A model generated the notes under the pieces. It did no database searches, was not told where the DNA came from, and worked only from the letters and a program-made list of their open reading frames with translations. 64,000 nucleotides of DNA from Luteolibacter sp. Y139 (GTDB lineage Bacteria; Verrucomicrobiota; Verrucomicrobiia; Verrucomicrobiales; Akkermansiaceae), in contig NZ_JBBUKT010000002.1 in NCBI RefSeq assembly GCF_038066715.1, positions 744,001 through 808,000 on the forward strand, in the 5' to 3' direction. The position numbers were made by a program, and so were the translations under genes. Position 1 is the first letter of the stretch; every line of letters begins with the position of its first letter. Positions 17,596 through 25,573 of this stretch are shown in pieces.

Positions 17596-19392
17596 ATGAT
17601 CATCAAGCCAACCTCGCTTACCGTTACTCAATTGCTCGGTTCTGCAAATGAGCAGTACGTTGTCCCAGCCTATCAGAGGCGCTATTCTTGGAAAGAGCGG
17701 CAGCTAGCGGACCTTTGGGACGACATCGATGTCATTGACGGCAGCGACAACCACTTATTGGGCAGCATCGTTTGCCTCACCGGTCACCACACTGCTGGAT
17801 TGAACAGGCTGGAAGTAGTGGACGGCCAACAGCGGCTCACAACCCTGAGCATCCTCCTCCATTGCATTCACGAACGCCTGAAAGCTGACGGAGCTACAGA
17901 CGAGGCTCAAGAAATCGACCGACTACTCCATGCCAAACCTCTCGGTGGCAAAAGCGTTAGGAAGGTCTGTCTAGATTCGATGGATTCAGGAGAGTTCGAG
18001 TTGCTCGCAAAAGGTGAATCCGCCGAGCAACTGTGCAATTCGCAGTTAGCCAATGCCTTCGCAACCTTTCGCGGATGGGTTGCCGAGATCGATTTGGAAC
18101 ACTTGCGCCAATTGCTTTACCGCCTCATGAACCAAGCCATCGTGATCCGTCTCGATGTGAGCGAAGCAAAAGACGCCTTCAAACTCTTCGAAACGATCAA
18201 CAATCGCGGCCTTCGCCTCAGTCCAACCGACATCATCAAGAATTTCATCCTCGGAAATTCTGCTAGATTCGGAAAGGACGAGCTGGACATGGCTCGGAGA
18301 AAATGGGGCCAACTTATTTCACACCTCGACGGTATCAATTCCGAGGCGTTCTTCCGCCATTTCCTGTGCGCCCATCTTAAGAAGCGCATTACAGCGTCGT
18401 ACGTGATTCCAAATTTCAAGATGGTCTTCATGCTTGAAGTCGAAGAAGCGGAGAAGCTGCCCGAGCTTCATTGGTATACCGACGACGAGGGCTCAGACGA
18501 GGAAGAAGACGACGACGGCTACGCCGAGACGAATGGTGAAACCGTGGTCAAAGAAGAGGACTTGGACGAGATCGAGCGCGTCCCCTTCGCCACATTTTTG
18601 GATCGTCTCGTTAACAGTGCGAAAACCTACCGCGAGATCGCACTCGCCTCAACGGGTAAGCCCAAACTGGACCGACGGCTCCGGAATTTGAGAATGATCA
18701 AGTCCCTTCAGACCTTCGGATTTCTCATGGCCGTCCGAACCAGTGGATGCAGCGACGACAATTTCGAAAAGATTCTCAAGCTCACCGAGGCCTTGCTCGT
18801 CCGTCGTCACATTTGCCGAGAGCGAGCCAATGAGAACGAGACCGCTTTTGCTAAACTTTGCGGTGTCGATCCCCGAAATCCCTTGCCGGAAGTCATCGAG
18901 GCCTACCGGCTCCTCTCGCCAACAGACGAGCGATTCCGGGCAGAGTTTGCTGAGACTCGATTCATCCCCCGGCTCATCGAGCGCGCCCGGTATTGCCTCG
19001 AACAGATCGAACTGAATCGACACGGCAGGCATCCAGAACTCCTCGTAGGCGGACCGGATTTGGTTCACGTCGAGCACATTATTCCTCAGAAGATCAAGAC
19101 CCGCAGAGCCAAGTCCGAGTTCGGTGATTGGCCAGCTTACCTCGGCGCGAAGTACGAAAGCCAGCATCCGAAGTTCGTTTCGAGAATCGGAAATCTCACG
19201 CTTTTTGCCGGTCCCTTGAATATCGGCGCATCCAATAATCCGTATGGTCGGAAGAAGTCGGCCTACAAGGAATCCGCAATTCACATCACGAAGGTGCTTC
19301 CCACCGACTACACGAACTTCCGGTTCGCCCAAGTTGAGGCTCGATCTGAGGAATTCGCCGATCTGGCTTTGGAAATCTGGCCCATTCCATGA
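17596..19392 (+). CDS. DUF262/DUF1524 protein, GmrSD-type nuclease
   Basis: A 598-residue single-chain protein with the GmrS-like DUF262 at the N-terminus (PAYQRRYSWK at 24-33; DGQQRLTTL from D76) and a GmrD-like DUF1524 HNH domain at the C-terminus (VEHIIPQ around H494, then the RIGNLTL...N...KK tail). DUF262 is a ParB-like NTP-sensing domain and DUF1524 a metal-dependent nuclease; such proteins cut modified phage DNA or act in BREX- and DISARM-like contexts. A very acidic linker at about residues 295-330 (DDEGSDEEEDDDG) separates the halves. The gap to the Argonaute gene is 52 bp, the longest inside the operon, so an internal promoter is possible. Its stop overlaps the next start (ATGA). 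Confidence 0.85.
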   Translation: MIIKPTSLTVTQLLGSANEQYVVPAYQRRYSWKERQLADLWDDIDVIDGSDNHLLGSIVCLTGHHTAGLNRLEVVDGQQRLTTLSILLHCIHERLKADGATDEAQEIDRLLHAKPLGGKSVRKVCLDSMDSGEFELLAKGESAEQLCNSQLANAFATFRGWVAEIDLEHLRQLLYRLMNQAIVIRLDVSEAKDAFKLFETINNRGLRLSPTDIIKNFILGNSARFGKDELDMARRKWGQLISHLDGINSEAFFRHFLCAHLKKRITASYVIPNFKMVFMLEVEEAEKLPELHWYTDDEGSDEEEDDDGYAETNGETVVKEEDLDEIERVPFATFLDRLVNSAKTYREIALASTGKPKLDRRLRNLRMIKSLQTFGFLMAVRTSGCSDDNFEKILKLTEALLVRRHICRERANENETAFAKLCGVDPRNPLPEVIEAYRLLSPTDERFRAEFAETRFIPRLIERARYCLEQIELNRHGRHPELLVGGPDLVHVEHIIPQKIKTRRAKSEFGDWPAYLGAKYESQHPKFVSRIGNLTLFAGPLNIGASNNPYGRKKSAYKESAIHITKVLPTDYTNFRFAQVEARSEEFADLALEIWPIP

Positions 19393-20717
19393 ACTCTATC
19401 TCGAAGAACTCCCCAATGTCTCTTCGCGCAACCGTCCTGTTCGATACGCCTCAGCACGAGCTGGCCTCGCTTCTTCGCAAGAAAATAGCTTCATCAACGA
19501 AAACCCAAATCGTAGCGGGATTTGCGACCGTCGAGGGAATGGCCGCAATTGAGGGAGCCCTTTCAGCCAATCCGTTGACGCTCGACACCTTCATTGTAGG
19601 AGCTGGAACCTATCGCGCCTACGAAGCCTTCGACCGATTGATCAACCTGAGCATTCCTCAGGACCGCCTGTTCGTCCACCTTGGACATACAAGGCTGACT
19701 GGCAACCAAGCCACATATCGCTTCTATCGGTATCACCCCATGCTCCATAGCAAGGTCTATTATATGGAGCACGAGAACGGAACCGCCTCGGCGGTAATCG
19801 GGTCTCACAACGTGACGGGATTTGCTCTCATGGGGCTAAATGGCGAGGCTGCGGTCTTGTTGGAAGGGCCCAAGGATGACCCTGAGTTTGACAAGATTCG
19901 GGGTCACATCAACGCAGCCAAGGCTGAATCCCTTCAGTATGCGCCCCAGATGAAGTTGGCTTTCTCATGGTGGACCCATCAGTTTGTCGAGGGACTTGCC
20001 GATAAGGCTAACGACGCGCCACGCGAGGGCGAGAATAAGACCACCATCGTCATTCTGTGTGAATCGAAGGACAGAAGACTCCCAAAGAGAAAGGAGAGCA
20101 TTTACTTCGAACTCAGGTCGGCGCTGGGGAAAGTAAAGTCGCTCAGAGCCGAGGTACATCTCTACGTTTTCGACTCTCTTCCAGCAAGCCCGCTTGAAGC
20201 CTTAGCCAACCGCTCCCAAGCGCGAGCCTCGTTTTGGTGCAGGCCAATCGGCGTGGAGGAGGAACAGGGCGGTGTCGAACTCCTAGCCGAATGGCAGCTC
20301 AATGATGACAGGCATCCGATTCTTAAGCCCACGTCTAAGCCATTCAGGCCGAAACCGACTCCCGACATGCAGCAGGTGAGGGTCGTCGTTTACAACGAAG
20401 TCCGCGGCGATTTCGAATACCTATTCGACCCTCCTGAGCTGGGATGGGTGCCTCGGGTAGACCAAGAGAGGTCGGTTCAAGTGCCTGCGGATTTTGCCGA
20501 AACGCTTGCGCCCTTGGAAATTATTCCGTCCGAGGACCAGCCTTGGTTCCTCGTTCAAGGGTTGTCCCGTGCCGAACGCCAGAAAGATGACCGATACCTA
20601 AAAGCGTTGGACGACATGTCTCCCTCCGCTGGATCGTATTTCCTGATGTCTTTACGGAGAAAGGACCAGTCGCCAGATGAGGACGAGCCTAAGAGCCGAG
20701 GAAGGAGGAAGAAGTGA
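19389..20717 (+). CDS. Phospholipase D-family nuclease-like protein
   Basis: A 442-residue protein with one PLD-type active-site block: HSK (H120, K122) in HSKVYYME, followed by GSHNVTG about 20 residues later. The canonical HxK-x4-D aspartate is replaced by Glu. PLD-family nucleases with a single motif (Nuc, BfiI, DISARM DrmC) work as dimers. The C-terminal half (200-442) is unknown and ends in a basic tail rich in Arg and Lys. It overlaps the DUF262 gene by 4 bp and the following gene by 4 bp (GTGA), so the three should be made together. A role as DrmC-like effector of the operon is plausible by context. Confidence 0.75.
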   Translation: MNSISKNSPMSLRATVLFDTPQHELASLLRKKIASSTKTQIVAGFATVEGMAAIEGALSANPLTLDTFIVGAGTYRAYEAFDRLINLSIPQDRLFVHLGHTRLTGNQATYRFYRYHPMLHSKVYYMEHENGTASAVIGSHNVTGFALMGLNGEAAVLLEGPKDDPEFDKIRGHINAAKAESLQYAPQMKLAFSWWTHQFVEGLADKANDAPREGENKTTIVILCESKDRRLPKRKESIYFELRSALGKVKSLRAEVHLYVFDSLPASPLEALANRSQARASFWCRPIGVEEEQGGVELLAEWQLNDDRHPILKPTSKPFRPKPTPDMQQVRVVVYNEVRGDFEYLFDPPELGWVPRVDQERSVQVPADFAETLAPLEIIPSEDQPWFLVQGLSRAERQKDDRYLKALDDMSPSAGSYFLMSLRRKDQSPDEDEPKSRGRRKK

Positions 20718-21130
20718 CGCCCTACTTCACTCCTGACCCTCACCAATTACGCTGGGCTAAAAGAAGGGCCCAACGATACGGCGGCGGCGTAACTCGCTTC
20801 CTCGAAATAGTGTCAGAGCAAAAAGGCAAGTGCGCGCTTTCAGGCGTGCCTCTATTGTTCGACTCAGCCCATGGAACAGCGATACCGGGGCGTGGAGTTC
20901 ACGCACGTTACGCGGCGCTCGATCATGTTTCACCTGCTTGCGAGTCTCAAGGATTCCAGATCGTCTGCTACGCGTTGAACGACCTCAAAGGCCATCTCCC
21001 TTATGATTGCTTCCAGGCGCTCAAAAGCACAGGAGCGTGGGAATCACTAATGACCCGTTGGAATGCCGTGCATGCCAAGCAGCCGATGGATTCGAAGGCA
21101 TTTTATTCGCTTTTGAAGACGCAAGGTTAG
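20714..21130 (+). CDS. HNH-like small protein
   Basis: A 138-residue protein starting at GTG 20714, which overlaps the previous stop and is preceded by a strong AGGAGG-type ribosome binding site. The pattern KCALSG, then LDHVSP, then QIVCYALNDLKG fits an HNH/treble-clef endonuclease: paired cysteines, a central Asp-His, and an Asn in the last helix. The family of small HNH proteins behind PLD- or DUF262-type genes is often annotated hypothetical. Without the GTG overlap it would be easily missed. Nuclease activity is inferred from the motif only. Confidence 0.65.
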   Translation: MTPYFTPDPHQLRWAKRRAQRYGGGVTRFLEIVSEQKGKCALSGVPLLFDSAHGTAIPGRGVHARYAALDHVSPACESQGFQIVCYALNDLKGHLPYDCFQALKSTGAWESLMTRWNAVHAKQPMDSKAFYSLLKTQG

Positions 21131-21155
21131 TGAGTTTCATAATCGATTGCCCACA

Positions 21156-21923
21156 ATGGACCCCAAATTCCATTTTGAATCGCTCACGCAGGAGTTGGAG
21201 TCGCTGAAGAATCGCGTTCGCCACTTCATCGATCATCGCCACCCACCCACCGACGGGGAATGGAAGGAATCGGTATTGCGATCCATGCTGGCGCAGCGAC
21301 TTCCCGACACTGTGAAAGTGGGACGAGGATTCATTCTGCGCAGAGACCAGCCATCATCACAATGTGACGTGCTGCTCTACCGAAGCGATCATCCCATCCC
21401 ATTTTGCGACGGGGATTGTGTATTCATCTCAGAAGACGCAGTGCTGGGCGTAATTGAGGTAAAAACACGCCTCGACAAGGATGAGTTCCGTCAAGCATTG
21501 GGGAAGCTCGCAGACATCGGCGCTGCGTTTACCCGGAGAGGCGAGCTTCCAATCTTGGGCCTTTTTAGCTACGAAAAGCAAGGAGATGCGAGGAAGTGGT
21601 TTTCCGAAATCATCCCCCGAATCTGTGACACAAGCCTCCGGAAGGTTGATCTGGTTAGTGTTGGCTGCGACCACTTCGCGAAGTGGTGGCAACACGATCC
21701 GAGCACGGCGGCTCCAACGAACACCACAAACCGCCACGCATATGCAAAATGGCACAGCTACACCCTTCGCCGCATGGCGGCCGGTTACTTCATTGCAAAC
21801 GTGATCGACATCGTGACCGGAGGCCTAGCATCGAGAAACGATAGCATATGGTTCCCCGGTGAAGGAAAGGAAGAGATCGGCCAACGCCAGATCATTAACC
21901 CCGAGTTCAATCCCAATCCTTGA
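21156..21923 (+). CDS. DUF6602-like protein with nuclease-fold core
   Basis: A 255-residue protein. I use ATG 21156; a TTG three codons earlier is also possible. D71 (QCDVLLY) and E101-x-K103 (GVIEVKT) match the PD-(D/E)XK arrangement typical of DUF6602 proteins, which occur in defence and restriction neighbourhoods. Other features are a helical N-terminus (residues 1-45) and a conserved-looking GRGFILRRD just before the Asp. It starts 25 bp after the HNH gene and its stop overlaps an alternative TTG start of the UvrD gene, so it sits inside the same transcription unit. Biochemical activity is unproven. Confidence 0.7.
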   Translation: MDPKFHFESLTQELESLKNRVRHFIDHRHPPTDGEWKESVLRSMLAQRLPDTVKVGRGFILRRDQPSSQCDVLLYRSDHPIPFCDGDCVFISEDAVLGVIEVKTRLDKDEFRQALGKLADIGAAFTRRGELPILGLFSYEKQGDARKWFSEIIPRICDTSLRKVDLVSVGCDHFAKWWQHDPSTAAPTNTTNRHAYAKWHSYTLRRMAAGYFIANVIDIVTGGLASRNDSIWFPGEGKEEIGQRQIINPEFNPNP

Positions 21924-21931
21924 GTACTACG

Positions 21932-23998
21932 ATGGACTTCCTCATCGCTGACACGTTCACCGATAGCCTCGCCAAGCTTACGGGGCAGGAGCAGAAGTCC
22001 GTGAAGACTGCTGCCTTCGACCTTCAGATGAACCCGGCTCATCCGAGCCTCCAATTCCATCGCGTGGAGAATTCGAAGGACCCGAACTTCTGGTCGGTTC
22101 GGGTCAATCTTGATCTACGCATCATCATCCACAAGACGGCCGGCAGTTTCTTGCTTTGCTACGTGGGGCACCATGACGACGCATACAACTGGGGACAGAG
22201 GCGCAAGATCGAGCAGCACCCACGGACGGGAGCAATCCAGATCGTTGAAGTCCGCGAGAGAGTGGAAGAAATTTCGACCTATCGCGATCCTATTAAGGAA
22301 GTCTCCGGACCGCCCGAACTTTCGCTCTTCGCCAAATTTCCGGATGATGAGCTACTCGACTACGGGGTGCCCGCCGAATGGATCGGCGACGTAAAGTCCG
22401 CTACGGAATCGACGCTCTTTGATTTGGCGGAGCACCTCCCGCAGGAGGCAGCGGAAGCCCTGCTAGAGTTGGCCACCGGAGGCACGCCTCAAAAACCAAA
22501 GACGGAAGTCGGCGGATTCGACCATCCCGATACCCAGCGGCGCATCCGCTTGGTCACCGGCGAAGCGGAACTCGCCTTGGCGCTAGAGTATCCATGGGAG
22601 AAGTGGACCGTCTTTCTTCACCCGTCTCAGCGCAGCGTGGTTGAGCGCAATTTCAACGGTCCAGCCCGAGTCTCAGGTTCGGCAGGCACTGGCAAGACCG
22701 TCGTTGCTCTGCACCGTGCCGTATTCCTAGCGAAGAAGCATCTCGGAGCCCGAATCCTGCTAACAACATTCTCCGAGGCCCTGGCGACATTGCTTCAGAT
22801 CAAGCTGGAACGGCTCATCGATCCAGAGTCGGAGACAGCCAAGCGAATCACGGTTCAGAGTCTTCAGCAAGTAGCTACCGAACTAGCCGAAGGTGAGATG
22901 GAAGGCGAGGAGATGGTGTCTGACGAACGCCTCGGGGACTTGATCGCATACTCGGCCAAGCAGGCCGGTGAGACTCAATACCCTGCCCGCTTCCTGGAAA
23001 TCGAGTGGAATGAAGTCGTCGATCCGTGGCAGCTCAGCGACTGGGACAGCTATCGCGACGTGCCGCGCCTCGGCCGAAAGACGCGGCTGGGCGTCAAGCA
23101 ACGCGAGGCGCTGTGGCAGGTGTTCGAACGGGTTCGTGATTCTCTCCATGAACGCAATCTGACGACATGGCCGACGATTCTCAGGAAGATCACGTCCAAG
23201 ATTGCGAGCGGTGCTATCCCCCGCCCCTTCGACATCGTGGTGGTGGATGAGGCTCAGGATTTGGGTGTGCCGGAGATTCGCTTTCTGGTCGCGCTCACGG
23301 GAGGAAAGCCCGATTCGCTCTTTCTGGCTGGCGACCTCGGACAGCGGATTTTTCAGCAGCCCTTTTCCTGGAAGGCAGTCGGCATCGACATTCGCGGTCG
23401 GTCCCACACCCTCCGGGTGAACTACCGGACTTCCCATCAAATTCGCCTGCATGCGGATCGTTTGTTGCCGGAATCGGTCAGCGACGTGGATGGGAATGCG
23501 GAGAGCCGCAAGGGCACTGTATCGGTCTTCAATGGCCCCCTTCCCGAGGTGCGAATCTTCGATGGCATCGACGCCGAGATCGAAGGCGTTGCGCAGGTCC
23601 TGCTCGACTGGACGGCAGAGAAGCTATTGCCGGACGAACTGGGCATCTTCGTGCGAAGCGAGGCGCAGCTCGCTCGCGCTCGGGCGGCGCTCAAGGATGC
23701 CGGACTCGGCTGGGTGGAGCTGGAGAGAAACAGCAGGCCGGTTAGAGGCAAGGTGTCTCTCTCAACCATGCACCTCGCAAAAGGACTGGAGTTCCGGGCA
23801 GCGATTGTGATGGCGTGCGACGATGAGGTTCTACCGCTTCAGGATCGGGTGGAAACGGTCGCCGATGAAGCCGACTTGGAGGAGGTCTATACAACCGAGC
23901 GCCACCTTCTCTACGTAGCCTGCACCCGTGCGAGAGATCGCCTGCTCGTTTGCGGCGTGGACCCGGAGTCGGAGTTTCTTGGAGACCTTGGGCTCTAG
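21932..23998 (+). CDS. UvrD-type helicase with RelE-like N-terminal domain
   Basis: A 688-residue protein (ATG 21932; a TTG at 21920 would overlap the upstream stop). Residues 1-75 look like a RelE/ParE-fold domain: FTDSLAKL, a basic VRVNLDLRIIIHK strand and a VGHHDDAY end, the usual toxin core layout. Walker A is GSAGTGKT (249-256), VVDEAQD is motif II, YRT lies in motif IV, and YVACTRARD is motif VI, giving a superfamily 1A 3'-5' helicase. Related RelE-UvrD fusions are known among uncharacterised defence-island genes. It ends the ten-gene operon. It may unwind or process DNA while the RelE-like part targets RNA or controls activity; this is inference. Confidence 0.8.
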   Translation: MDFLIADTFTDSLAKLTGQEQKSVKTAAFDLQMNPAHPSLQFHRVENSKDPNFWSVRVNLDLRIIIHKTAGSFLLCYVGHHDDAYNWGQRRKIEQHPRTGAIQIVEVRERVEEISTYRDPIKEVSGPPELSLFAKFPDDELLDYGVPAEWIGDVKSATESTLFDLAEHLPQEAAEALLELATGGTPQKPKTEVGGFDHPDTQRRIRLVTGEAELALALEYPWEKWTVFLHPSQRSVVERNFNGPARVSGSAGTGKTVVALHRAVFLAKKHLGARILLTTFSEALATLLQIKLERLIDPESETAKRITVQSLQQVATELAEGEMEGEEMVSDERLGDLIAYSAKQAGETQYPARFLEIEWNEVVDPWQLSDWDSYRDVPRLGRKTRLGVKQREALWQVFERVRDSLHERNLTTWPTILRKITSKIASGAIPRPFDIVVVDEAQDLGVPEIRFLVALTGGKPDSLFLAGDLGQRIFQQPFSWKAVGIDIRGRSHTLRVNYRTSHQIRLHADRLLPESVSDVDGNAESRKGTVSVFNGPLPEVRIFDGIDAEIEGVAQVLLDWTAEKLLPDELGIFVRSEAQLARARAALKDAGLGWVELERNSRPVRGKVSLSTMHLAKGLEFRAAIVMACDDEVLPLQDRVETVADEADLEEVYTTERHLLYVACTRARDRLLVCGVDPESEFLGDLGL

Positions 23999-24091
23999 CG
24001 GTTTCGTATACCAGGTTACAAGCAGGACATCTCCGCACGAAGGTGCACGAGATTTCAAAGATTGATGTGCCCCCTCTCGGCCGACCCGACA

Positions 24092-25139
24092 ATGAACATC
24101 GATCACCACTTCATTCTAACCTCCTCTCTTGAAGCCGACACTCGTGCCATCTGCGGACCTGAAAGACGTGTCGTGGGGACGCCCGGGCACGCCGTCGCTG
24201 AAAGGTTCATTGCGCGACGGATGGAGAAGATCGACCTCCACACCTACGACGGTCCTCACCTCGCCATGCCTTATCAGTGGGAGAGACTGACTTTCACAAA
24301 CTTCGCCGGGGTGGTGCGCGGACGCAATTTCAAGCTCCCACCCATTGTCATCGGAGCGCACTACGACAGTGCGTTAGAGGCCCCCCTGTGCCGACGACAA
24401 TGGTGCCGCGATCTCTGTTTGCCTGGCTCTTGCTGAAATGGCGATGGAGCACAAGGGGTTAGCCCGGGATTTGGTCATCCTCCTCTTTGATGCAGGAGCT
24501 TTCCCTTATCACCGAAGCCCTGCCATGGGCAGCAGCTACTTTATCGATCATCAGCTTGATCCCAGGGATGCCGATCTCTCGATGATTTTCAAGACGGTGG
24601 GACACGATCTTCCGCTGTCTTGGATGCCCTACGCAGGACTCTTGGCCCGTGATCTTGGCATCCCAGCCTTGAAGGACATCGTGTTTGTGACCGGCGCGGA
24701 AAGTAACGCCGATCTCGCCACGCTGCTGGATCGCGTTCCCTTGCCGGAGCGGCTCAAACTCATCGCTACACTGAACCGGTACATTCGCAACGTAAGCCCC
24801 CAGGACGCGTTTTCGCGAAATCGAGTGCCGTTCTTGTTCTTTTCCTGTGGCCGATGGGAGCACCATCAGGAACCAAGGGATGACTTGGACCTTTTGAATT
24901 ACGCAAAGATGGCGCGTCTTGCACACTACTCCTTCGACCTGACGTGCCAGTTTGATACCGAACCTTCAGTTCCGGGGCATCGGGAACCGGAGGAAACCGT
25001 GGCATTCGAAGCATCGACCTTCAAAAAGTCGCTCGGTGAACTCTACCCTCTCCTGTGTGAATGGGCTGGTGTCAACGATATGGATGATCGCGAGGCCTTG
25101 GATCGCATGGCGGCGCAGATTCTAGCGGCTCAAATTTGA
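24092..25139 (+). pseudogene. M28-family peptidase, frameshifted
   Basis: The first part (24092-24380) encodes the start of an M28 aminopeptidase including the metal-binding GAHYDS. In a run of six C at 24381-24386 the frame is lost. Removing one C restores ADDNGAA, the second metal-binding segment, and joins to the frame ending at 25139 (M at 24438). The usual catalytic FD-x-EE segment reads FDAGAFPY, so the catalytic Glu pair is also gone. Two independent defects point to a pseudogene rather than only a sequencing error, although the homopolymer could also be a read error. The gene lies 93 bp after the UvrD gene and does not look like a working defence component. Confidence 0.7.
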
Positions 25140-25150
25140 TCAGTTGCAGA

Positions 25151-25158
25151 CGGGTGAC
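25151..25158 (+). repeat. CGGGTGAC octamer
   Basis: One of four copies of this octamer found in gaps flanking the defence operon; the others are 2228-2235 and 3226-3233 (inverted) and 3304-3311. Confidence 0.35.
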
Positions 25159-25184
25159 ACTCTAACGAACCCTGCGGCGGGCAC

Positions 25185-25355
25185 TGACAAATTTTTTTTG
25201 AGGTCCAAAGCGCCACGGGACCCAACAGAATCCTACAGGTCCAAATAATTCCCCCCTAACGATTCCCAAAGATCCCCAAAGAACCCTACAAACCCCAAGG
25301 ATTCCCACAGAACCTACTGAACAGCAATATCTTGCAAGTAGATTTAAATTTGTCA
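25185..25355. other. Candidate replication origin: ten-unit 10-bp repeat array within inverted repeats
   Basis: TGACAAATTT at 25185-25194 is repeated in inverted form at 25346-25355. Between them, from about 25220 to 25320, lie about ten degenerate units close to 10 bp long, such as ATTCCCAAAG (25262-25271), ATCCCCAAAG (25272-25281), AACCCTACAA (25282-25291) and ATTCCCACAG (25301-25310). Both flanks are AT-rich (a T8 run; GATTTAAATTT). The array directly precedes an excisionase-like HTH gene and a primase-helicase, as iteron origins do in plasmids and phage satellites. Function is inferred from this layout. Confidence 0.6.
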
Positions 25356-25366
25356 CCAGTCTCCAC

Positions 25367-25573
25367 ATGCCACCAGCGCATGCGACAAATCACGATGAGC
25401 TTCTTTCGGTTGCCGAGACCGCAGCCCGATGGAAGAGCCACCCCGAAACAGTAAAACGGCGGATTCGCTCGGGAGCACTCCCAGCCCTCCGTTTCGGCCG
25501 CGGGATGATCCGAATCCGCTTGAGCGACCTACTGGCGTTCGAAGAAGCCCAATTCATCCGCGCCGAACAATGA
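25367..25573 (+). CDS. Excisionase-type HTH protein
   Basis: A 68-residue protein with a MerR/excisionase-like helix-turn-helix of the HTH_17 type: LLSVAETAARWKSHPETVKRRI followed by a GALPALRFGRGMIRI wing. Such proteins bind DNA as recombination directionality factors or as regulators of mobile elements. The ATG at 25367 lies 12 bp after the right inverted repeat of the candidate origin. The stop overlaps the next ATG (ATGA), so it is translationally coupled to the primase-helicase. It may bind the repeat array itself. Confidence 0.8.
   Translation: MPPAHATNHDELLSVAETAARWKSHPETVKRRIRSGALPALRFGRGMIRIRLSDLLAFEEAQFIRAEQ

Noticed and set aside
6436-20717. Canonical DISARM system
   Set aside because: DrmD-like helicase, methyltransferase and PLD protein are present, but no DrmA or DUF1998-type DrmB was recognised, so the label is kept as DISARM-like.
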